Source: an uncultured Clostridia bacterium
GTDB lineage: Bacteria > Bacillota > Clostridia > Christensenellales > CAG-138
NCBI GenBank assembly: GCA_937913075.1
Contig: CALEPU010000287.1
Coordinates: 1 to 7,258, forward strand
Length of the DNA: 7,258 bases
Direction: 5' to 3'
How positions within the stretch are numbered: the stretch's first letter is position 1; every line of letters starts with the position of its first letter. Shown piece by piece: positions 1 to 5,598 of the stretch. The position numbers and the translations under genes were made by a program. The notes below the pieces were generated by a model. It saw only the letters and a program-made list of their open reading frames with translations. It did not search any database and was not told the origin of the DNA.

Positions 1-1
1 C

Positions 2-2365
2 GAGCAGAAGGGCGTTTATTTCGGCGGTCATGCCGAGGAGGAGCCCGAGAAGCCCGCGACTTCCGACGCCCCAAATGCCTCCGAAACCGATAAGAATGAG
101 GATAAGCCCATAAAGAGCGAGCAGCCCACTCAGGCAAAACAGGCTGAGCCCGTGAAGCAGACCGCAAAGTCCGAGGCTCCCGCTTACGTTAAGCCCGTGA
201 ATTTCGCAGGCGACGACCGCCGCAGGGACCGTCGTGACGGCAGGCAGGATAACAGGAACGATAATCGTCCCGGCTATAATCGTCCTGCCGACAATCGCGG
301 CGACCGCGCGGGTGCAAAGCCTCAGCAGCGCACCGATAAGCAGTACGGCGACAGACCGCAGTCCTCCGGTCAGCAGCGTCAAAAAACGGGCGCACAGGGC
401 ATGACGCCGCCCCCTCAGCAGAACCGTCAGCATGAGAACAAAGGTCAGTACGTTCGCACGTTTGATAATGATAAAAAGCAGAAGAACAAAAAGACCCTCA
501 TGAAGGAGGCGGTACCCTCCGCGAACTGGAGCGACGACGACAGCGCCTTCGGCAATCGCCGCAAGGCAAAGAAGCAGCAGGCACAGCACAAGCCCGAGCC
601 CGTCAAGATCGAAAAGGCCGTTCTCACGAGCGAGCTCGTCACCGTGCGTGAGCTTTCCGAAAAAATAGGCAAGCCCGCTGCGGAGATAATCAAAAAGCTG
701 TTCATGATGGGCACTATTGCCACCATCAATAACGAAATAGATTTCGAGACCTGCGAGCTTATCGCCGCCGATTATGATATCGAGCTCGAGCTTCAGCTTC
801 CCAAGACCGCGGAGGACGTACTTGCCGCCGCGCTCGAGGAGACCGACAGCGACGAGAGCCTTATTGAGCGTCCGCCCGTAGTCACCATAATGGGTCACGT
901 CGATCACGGCAAGACCTCTCTGCTTGACGCTATCAGGAACAGCTCCGTTACCGCAGGCGAGGCCGGCGGCATCACTCAGCATATCGGCGCTTATACCGTA
1001 ACCTGCAACGGCAGGAAGATCACCTTCATCGATACTCCCGGTCATGAGGCGTTCACGGCTATGCGCGCAAGGGGCGCTCAGGTTACGGACGTTGTCATAC
1101 TCGTTGTTGCGGCGGATGACGGCATAATGCCGCAGACCGTCGAGGCAATAAATCATTCCAAGGCGGCGGGCGTGCCCATAATCGTTGCCATCAACAAGAT
1201 GGATCGTCCCGAGGCTAACCCGGACAGGGTAAAGCAGCAGCTTACCGAGCACGGGCTGGTCTGCGAGGATTGGGGCGGCGAAACCATTTGCGTTCCCGTA
1301 TCCGCGAAGGCCCACACCAACCTCGATACACTGCTTGAAATGGTACTGCTTCAGGCAGACGTTTTGGAGCTCAAAGCCAACCCCGACCGCAAGGCGAGGG
1401 GAACCATCATTGAAGCGCAGCTCGATAAGGGCCGCGGTCCCGTTGCGACCGTGCTCGTGCAGAACGGCACGCTCCATATCGGTGATCCCATTGTTGCCGG
1501 CGTTGCATTCGGCAGGGTAAGGGCGATGATGGACGACAAGGGCAGAAGAGTAAAGGAGGCAGGTCCGAGCTGTCCTGTTGAGGTTCTCGGCTTTAACGAG
1601 GTCCCCTCGGCAGGCGATGAGATGAACGTTGCCGATATCGACAAGCTTTCCAAGCTCGTCGCCGAGGAGCGCCGCAATAAGATCAAGGCGGAGCAGATGA
1701 AAAAGCTCTCGAAGGTCAGTCTCGAGGATCTTTACAGCCATATCGCCGAGGGCGAGGTCAAGGATCTCAATATCGTTATCAAGGCAGACGTTGACGGCTC
1801 TGTCGAGGCTGTCAAGCAGGCGCTTGAAAAGCTCTCCAAGGACGAGGTCAGGGTCAAGTGCATACATGGCGCAGTCGGCGCGATAACCGCATCCGACGTC
1901 ATGTTCGCTTCCGCGTCCAACGCCATAGTTATAGGCTTCAACGTTCGTCCCGACTCCGGTGCAAAGTCGCTTGCCGAGCAGGAGAAGGTCGATATCCGTA
2001 CCTATCGCGTTATCTATCAGGCAATAGAGGACGTAGAAAACGCTATGAAGGGTCTGTTCAAGCCCGTATATCAGGAAGTGGTTATCGGCACAATAAGCGT
2101 CAGGAACACCTTCAAGGTCAGCGGCGTCGGCACTATCGCCGGCTGCTATGTATCCGACGGCAAGGTAACGAGGGGCGCACAGGTTCGTGTCGTTCGTGAC
2201 GGCATAGTCATACACGAGGGCAAGATCGCTTCTCTGCGCCGCTTCAAGGATGACGTTAAGGAGGTTGCACAAGGGTACGAGTGCGGCATCGGCATTGAGA
2301 ACTTTAACGATATCCATGAGCAGGATACCATTGAGGCGTTTATCATGGAGGAGGTCAAGAGGTAA
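2..2365 (+). CDS. infB: Translation initiation factor IF-2, 3' part (5' end outside window)
   Basis: IF-2 is the GTPase that brings fMet-tRNA to the 30S subunit and promotes 50S joining. The frame is open to the left edge with no stop. A GTG at 152 could be read as a start, but it lacks a good ribosome binding site and lies inside the linker, so the gene is 5'-truncated by the window. Roughly positions 2-610 encode a charged, low-complexity linker rich in Arg, Asp, Asn, Gln and Pro. An IF2_N domain follows at about 620-800. The G domain has G1 GHVDHGKT (893-916), G2 GGITQHIG (965-988), G3 DTPGHEAF (1031-1054), G4 NKMD (1193-1204) and G5 SAK (1301-1309). Domains II and III follow. The C-terminal fMet-tRNA-binding domain carries the typical YECGIGIENFNDI stretch near 2277-2315, and the protein ends normally in EEVKR. 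rbfA begins 6 bases downstream. The G-domain motifs are intact, so function is expected to be normal. Confidence 0.97.
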   Translation, partial: EQKGVYFGGHAEEEPEKPATSDAPNASETDKNEDKPIKSEQPTQAKQAEPVKQTAKSEAPAYVKPVNFAGDDRRRDRRDGRQDNRNDNRPGYNRPADNRGDRAGAKPQQRTDKQYGDRPQSSGQQRQKTGAQGMTPPPQQNRQHENKGQYVRTFDNDKKQKNKKTLMKEAVPSANWSDDDSAFGNRRKAKKQQAQHKPEPVKIEKAVLTSELVTVRELSEKIGKPAAEIIKKLFMMGTIATINNEIDFETCELIAADYDIELELQLPKTAEDVLAAALEETDSDESLIERPPVVTIMGHVDHGKTSLLDAIRNSSVTAGEAGGITQHIGAYTVTCNGRKITFIDTPGHEAFTAMRARGAQVTDVVILVVAADDGIMPQTVEAINHSKAAGVPIIVAINKMDRPEANPDRVKQQLTEHGLVCEDWGGETICVPVSAKAHTNLDTLLEMVLLQADVLELKANPDRKARGTIIEAQLDKGRGPVATVLVQNGTLHIGDPIVAGVAFGRVRAMMDDKGRRVKEAGPSCPVEVLGFNEVPSAGDEMNVADIDKLSKLVAEERRNKIKAEQMKKLSKVSLEDLYSHIAEGEVKDLNIVIKADVDGSVEAVKQALEKLSKDEVRVKCIHGAVGAITASDVMFASASNAIVIGFNVRPDSGAKSLAEQEKVDIRTYRVIYQAIEDVENAMKGLFKPVYQEVVIGTISVRNTFKVSGVGTIAGCYVSDGKVTRGAQVRVVRDGIVIHEGKIASLRRFKDDVKEVAQGYECGIGIENFNDIHEQDTIEAFIMEEVKR

Positions 2366-2371
2366 ACCGGC

Positions 2372-2773
2372 ATGGCTTTTACGAGATTTGACAGGATAAA
2401 CGAAGAGATAAAAAAGGCGCTGAGCGAGATAATCCGCGATATGAAGGACCCGCGTATATCTCCTCTCACGACCGTTATGCGCGCGGAGGCAACGAACGAC
2501 CTCAAGCAGTGCAAGGTCAAGATCAGCGTTTACGATAAGGACGACGAGGTGCGCAGGCAGACCGTCGCGCAGCTTAATGCCGCGGAAGGCTTTATCGCTC
2601 GTGAGATGCGTCGCAATATAGACCTGCGCCATATTCCCACCTTTATTTTCGAGCTGGATGACTCCATCGAGTATTCTGTCCGCATTTCCCAGATTTTGGA
2701 CAGGCTTGACGCCGAGCGCCGCGAAACCGACTCCGACGAGGAGCGAAAGGACGATACTTTCCAGAATGAGTAA
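2372..2773 (+). CDS. rbfA: 30S ribosome-binding factor A
   Basis: RbfA is a small KH-fold protein that binds the immature 30S subunit near the 5' end of 16S rRNA and assists late maturation. The 133-residue product has the usual family length. It shows the N-terminal helix pattern RINEEIKKALSEIIRD, then KDPRIS, and the AxG-type kink (AAEG) followed by a helix. The closing segment LRHIPTFIFELDDSIEYS matches the family's 'lR..P.l.F..D.sie' signature. The acidic, Arg-rich tail (DSDEERKDD) is variable in the family. The ATG at 2372 has AGAGG at 2358-2362, 9 bases upstream, inside the end of infB. The spacing of 6 bases from infB and the 8-base overlap with the next gene place it inside one operon. 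Confidence 0.95.
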   Translation: MAFTRFDRINEEIKKALSEIIRDMKDPRISPLTTVMRAEATNDLKQCKVKISVYDKDDEVRRQTVAQLNAAEGFIAREMRRNIDLRHIPTFIFELDDSIEYSVRISQILDRLDAERRETDSDEERKDDTFQNE

Positions 2774-3734
2774 AAACGACTTTGACGCCATCATCGAGGG
2801 CGTCGAAAAATACAATAGCTTCAGCATACTCACACACGTTTCGCCGGACGGCGATACGCTTGGCTCTGCGCTTGCAATGCAGCTTATGCTTGAACGCCTC
2901 GGCAAGACAGCCGAGGTCATTTGCGAGGAGCCGGTGCCGCATATCTACGGTTATCTTCCCAGCGCCTCAAGAGTATTGCTGCCGGACGAAGCGAAGGGAA
3001 ACGAGTGCGTTATCGCAGTCGACTGCGCCGATGCACAGCGATTTAAAAAGGCAGATTTTATCTTTAAAAAAGCTGTGCACACAATGGTAATAGATCATCA
3101 TTTCACCAATAAGGGCTACGCAGACGTCAACCTTATCCTCCCGAACGCGGCCGCTGCCTGCGAGATAATCGCAGAGCTTTATAAGCGTATGGACATGCCC
3201 ACCTGCGGAGATCCCGCTGTTTGCATCTACACGGGCATAGTTACCGATACGGGCAACCTCACTTACAGCAACACCACTCCGAACAGCATCAGGATAGTTG
3301 CCGAGCTCTATGAAAACGGGCTCAACATTACCGAGGTAAACCGCTGCATTTACCGCACTGTGCCTTTTAACAAGACCCGCGTGCAGGGCTATACAATGGC
3401 GAATATGCAGCTTCAAAGTAACGGCAGGATAGGCATTGCTACGCTCACCGTCGCCCAGATGGATATGTTCGGAGCAACGGGGGAGGACTGCGAGGGTATA
3501 GTCGATCAGGTGCGAGATGTTGAGAGCGTGCGTGTTGCGGTCTTCGTGAGAGAGGGACGCGACGGCACCTTTAAGGTCAGTCTGCGCGCAAAGGAGTGCG
3601 CCGATGTTGGCAAAATAGCTAAGCGTTATGGCGGAGGCGGGCATGAGAATGCCGCCGGCTATACCTCAAAGGAGCCGCTTTCTACCACCATTGCAAATGT
3701 TGTCGCGGATATTGAGGCTGAGCTTGATAAATGA
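2766..3734 (+). CDS. nrnA: DHH/DHHA1 phosphoesterase, NrnA-like (oligoribonuclease / pAp phosphatase)
   Basis: By family this is a Mn2+-dependent phosphoesterase that degrades nano-RNAs of a few nucleotides and, in many members, dephosphorylates 3'-phosphoadenosine 5'-phosphate. Taking ATG 2766 gives 322 residues, close to the usual length of about 315. Motifs appear in order: HVSPDGDTLGS (DxD at residues 28-30), the metal-binding Asp in AVDCAD (D86), DHH at 110-112, then TDTGNLTYSN. The C-terminal DHHA1 domain ends with GGGGHENAAG (about residues 289-298). The open frame extends upstream to 2658, but that part overlaps rbfA and does not resemble the family, so 2766 is preferred. The start overlaps the rbfA stop by 8 bases. 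The only upstream purine run (AAAGG, 2746-2750) is rather far, which suggests translational coupling. All metal ligands appear present. The preference between nano-RNA and pAp cannot be read from sequence. Confidence 0.92.
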   Translation: MSKNDFDAIIEGVEKYNSFSILTHVSPDGDTLGSALAMQLMLERLGKTAEVICEEPVPHIYGYLPSASRVLLPDEAKGNECVIAVDCADAQRFKKADFIFKKAVHTMVIDHHFTNKGYADVNLILPNAAAACEIIAELYKRMDMPTCGDPAVCIYTGIVTDTGNLTYSNTTPNSIRIVAELYENGLNITEVNRCIYRTVPFNKTRVQGYTMANMQLQSNGRIGIATLTVAQMDMFGATGEDCEGIVDQVRDVESVRVAVFVREGRDGTFKVSLRAKECADVGKIAKRYGGGGHENAAGYTSKEPLSTTIANVVADIEAELDK

Positions 3735-5038
3735 GCAGGCGAGAGGGAGTAATCTGCGTATTGAAGCCGCCGGGGATGAGCTCATCCGACGCGGTAACCG
3801 ATATCAGACGGGTTTTCAATGAAAAGCGCGTCGGTCATCCCGGCACGCTTGATCCCGCCGCGGCGGGGGTGCTGCCGATCTGCATCGGCCGTGCGACCCG
3901 TCTTTTTGATTTTTTGGTCGATAAACAAAAACGATACATCGCCGAGATAGCCTTCGGCGTCGCTACAGATACAGAGGATGCGACGGGCAAACCTACCGCA
4001 GTTTCCGAAGCCGTGGTCGAGCTGGAAACTCTTGCCGAGGTTTTGCGGCAGTTCACGGGCGAGATAGAGCAGACTCCGCCCGCGTATTCAGCGCTCAACG
4101 TGGGCGGCGTAAAGCTTTATAAGCTCGCACGTCAGGGAAAGCTGACCCAAACGCCCGAAGTCAAGCGGCGCAGCATCACCATTTACAAGCTTCAAGTATT
4201 AAAGCAGCTTGCCGTCAACCGATTTCTTATAGAGATAGTCTGTTCAAAGGGCACGTATATCAGGACCCTTTGCAAGGATATCGGCGAAGCTTTGGGCGTG
4301 CCTGCACACATGGCGTTTTTGCTTCGTACCGACTCCGGCGCGTTCTCGCTCGAAGACAGTTACTCGATAGCGGAGCTTGAAACCATGCGCAGCGAGGGTC
4401 GCCTCAATGATGCAGTCATTCCTATCGATAAGGCGATCGCCCATCTGCCAGAGATACGGCTCGAAGGTATTTCCGCTAAGAAGATCGACCTTTTGATAAA
4501 AGGAACGGGATTTAAGACCGACGATTGCAGAGAGGGCATGCCTCTGCGCGTTTATGCCGACGGTGATTTCCTGGGCATAGGCGAAATTATAGAGGGCGAG
4601 TTAAAGCTCACTGTATGGCTCGGAAGCGAGGCGAGGCAGGTCAAGGGCGTTAAGCTCAGCGGTGTTGTAGGAGAAGCAAAGCATATTGGCTCCAAGTTAG
4701 GCTTTCCTACCGCTAATCTTACCGGCTACAACAAAAAACTGCTCCCTCCGGAGGGCGTGTATGCCACCGTTGCTGAGGTCAGAGGCGCCAGATATAGAGC
4801 TATCACCAGCATTGGCAGCAACCCAACCTTCAACGGAGAGGTCGTTTCGGTCGAGACTTATATGCTCGATTATTCAGACGATTGCTATGGTGAGCCGATG
4901 ACGGTCATATTCGTACAATGGCTGAGGGATATGCGCCGTTTCAATTCTGCCGATGAGCTTAAAGAACAGCTTACCCATGACGCAGAGCGCTCGCGCAGAT
5001 GCCGCGACAGCTTAAAATATATAGATTTTTCCCGATAA
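3731..5038 (+). CDS. truB: TruB tRNA pseudouridine-55 synthase fused to a riboflavin kinase domain
   Basis: The 435-residue product is about 130 longer than ordinary TruB. Residues 1 to about 300 are TruB, which converts U55 in the tRNA T-loop to pseudouridine. Visible are GHPGTLDPAAAGVL with the catalytic Asp (D41), KRYIAEI (Y69), QTPPAYSALNVGG (residues 114-126), and SKGTYIRTL (R178). A PUA-like C-terminal part contains FLGIGEI. Residues from about 306 to 435 match riboflavin kinase (riboflavin + ATP to FMN): GFPTANL (324-330), GVYA (342-345), SIGSNPTF (360-367), VETYMLDYSDDCYG with the catalytic Glu (E375), and the family's closing helix pattern (394-417). The FAD synthetase (FMN adenylyltransferase) half that normally precedes this domain in RibF is absent. 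The ATG at 3731 overlaps the nrnA stop as ATGA, with no strong ribosome binding site, so coupled translation is likely. Two substitutions at usually conserved positions are listed under findings. Domain assignments are confident. Bifunctional activity is inferred. Confidence 0.93.
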   Translation: MSRREGVICVLKPPGMSSSDAVTDIRRVFNEKRVGHPGTLDPAAAGVLPICIGRATRLFDFLVDKQKRYIAEIAFGVATDTEDATGKPTAVSEAVVELETLAEVLRQFTGEIEQTPPAYSALNVGGVKLYKLARQGKLTQTPEVKRRSITIYKLQVLKQLAVNRFLIEIVCSKGTYIRTLCKDIGEALGVPAHMAFLLRTDSGAFSLEDSYSIAELETMRSEGRLNDAVIPIDKAIAHLPEIRLEGISAKKIDLLIKGTGFKTDDCREGMPLRVYADGDFLGIGEIIEGELKLTVWLGSEARQVKGVKLSGVVGEAKHIGSKLGFPTANLTGYNKKLLPPEGVYATVAEVRGARYRAITSIGSNPTFNGEVVSVETYMLDYSDDCYGEPMTVIFVQWLRDMRRFNSADELKEQLTHDAERSRRCRDSLKYIDFSR

Positions 5039-5043
5039 AACTA

Positions 5044-5073
5044 TTTACAACCGCTTGGCGTTTGTGTTATAAT
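5044..5073 (+). promoter_or_regulatory. Probable sigma-A-type promoter of rpsO
   Basis: A -35 element TTTACA (5044-5049) and a perfect -10 TATAAT (5068-5073) are separated by 18 bases. A TG at 5065-5066 gives an extended -10. Transcription would start near 5080. The promoter begins 6 bases after the truB stop. I see no terminator between truB and rpsO, so upstream transcripts may also read into rpsO. Confidence 0.8.
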
Positions 5074-5079
5074 ACATTG

Positions 5080-5192
5080 CCTTGTGTATTGGGATGGTTT
5101 TGCCCTTGCCTTGGCGATCTGCATGCTTCGTTCTTCGGTCACTCCGCCGTACTACGCAGCTTGCAGGGATATCAAATTTTATGGAGGATAAT
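5080..5192 (+). promoter_or_regulatory. rpsO 5' leader, candidate S15 autoregulatory structure
   Basis: This is the untranslated stretch of about 110 nt between the predicted transcription start and the rpsO start codon. S15 commonly represses its own mRNA through a leader RNA that mimics its 16S binding site. CTGCATGC (5119-5126) can pair with GCTTGCAG (5159-5166), with one internal T-T mismatch. Inside it, CGG (5136-5138) can pair with CCG (5144-5146). GGCG (5113-5116) could alternatively pair with CGCC (5145-5148), which would cross the outer stem as a pseudoknot. The ribosome binding site GGAGG (5183-5187) lies just 3' of the structure. The pairings are visible by eye, but S15 control is inferred. 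Confidence 0.35.
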
Positions 5193-5456
5193 ATGGATAA
5201 GGAACGCAAGAATGAGATCATCGCCGCTCATGCTTTGCATGATGGCGACACCGGTTCTCCCGAGGTTCAGATCGCTCTTCTGACCGAGCGCATCAATCAC
5301 CTCACCGCTCATCTTCAGGAGCACAAGAAGGACAATCACTCTCGCCGCGGCCTTTTAAAGATGGTCGGTAAGAGGCGCGGTCTGCTCAACTACCTGAAGG
5401 AGACCGATATTGAGCGTTACAGGGCGATAATTGCTTCACTGAACATCAGAAAGTAA
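5193..5456 (+). CDS. rpsO: 30S ribosomal protein S15
   Basis: S15 is a primary-binding protein that attaches to the central domain of 16S rRNA and nucleates the 30S platform. The ATG at 5193 gives 87 residues, against about 89 for the family. It has the diagnostic DTGSPEVQIALLTERI, then HLQEHKKDNHSRRGLL and VGKRRGLLNYL, and ends in ASLNIRK. GGAGG at 5183-5187 lies 5 bases before this ATG. An in-frame ATG at 5181 would place the ribosome binding site inside the coding region, and the frame is open back to 5082. Neither upstream extension resembles S15, so 5193 is chosen. The gene has its own promoter and a terminator, forming a compact unit that can be expressed separately from the infB operon. 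It is intact. Confidence 0.96.
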   Translation: MDKERKNEIIAAHALHDGDTGSPEVQIALLTERINHLTAHLQEHKKDNHSRRGLLKMVGKRRGLLNYLKETDIERYRAIIASLNIRK

Positions 5457-5474
5457 TAACACGATCCATCATTG

Positions 5475-5504
5475 AAAAGCGGGCCGGAGTACCCGCTTTT
5501 CTTT
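5475..5504 (+). terminator. Rho-independent terminator after rpsO
   Basis: A perfect 9-bp stem pairs AAAAGCGGG (5475-5483) with CCCGCTTTT (5492-5500) around an 8-base loop. It continues into TTTTCTTT (5497-5504). It begins 18 bases after the rpsO stop and would end rpsO transcripts, so pnp probably needs its own promoter or partial read-through. Confidence 0.9.
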
Positions 5505-5551
5505 GAAGCAGAGGGATGGGGCAAACGCGTCCCGCATAAATATACTCCGCC

Positions 5552-5578
5552 TTGATTAGATAAACTAAAACGTATAAA
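5552..5578 (+). promoter_or_regulatory. Possible promoter of pnp
   Basis: TTGATT (5552-5557) and TATAAA (5573-5578) resemble -35 and -10 elements. The 15-base spacer is shorter than ideal, so this is tentative. The stretch from 5540 to 5584 is clearly more A/T-rich than its surroundings, and a promoter is expected here because a strong terminator precedes it. TATACT at 5541-5546 is an alternative -10 but has no recognisable -35. Confidence 0.35.
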
Positions 5579-5598
5579 TATAAAGGAGCATTAGAAAG

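Noticed and set aside
152..154. GTG as the infB start
   Set aside because: The frame is open upstream to the window edge with the same linker-like composition, no good ribosome binding site precedes the GTG, and an IF-2 gene should carry more N-terminal sequence. An internal secondary start cannot be excluded but is unsupported.
272..277. TATAAT inside the infB linker
   Set aside because: It encodes part of a GYNRP stretch and has no convincing -35 element at the right distance.
200..475. Possible repeat array or foreign insert in infB (runs of Arg, Asp, Asn and Gln codons)
   Set aside because: IF-2 linkers are normally low-complexity and variable. The repeats are irregular, and base composition does not shift sharply.
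2967..3644. 225-codon open frame on the minus strand opposite nrnA
   Set aside because: It is a shadow of the DHH phosphoesterase gene. No ribosome binding site or recognisable domain was seen.
5082..5192. In-frame N-terminal extension of rpsO, from TTG 5082 or ATG 5095
   Set aside because: The frame is open, but the added residues do not match S15. It would start at or within a few bases of the predicted transcription start and would bury the good ribosome binding site at 5183-5187.
5513..5533. Hairpin GGGA/TCCC upstream of pnp as a processing or regulatory element
   Set aside because: There are only 4 paired bases around a 13-base loop, which is too weak to call.
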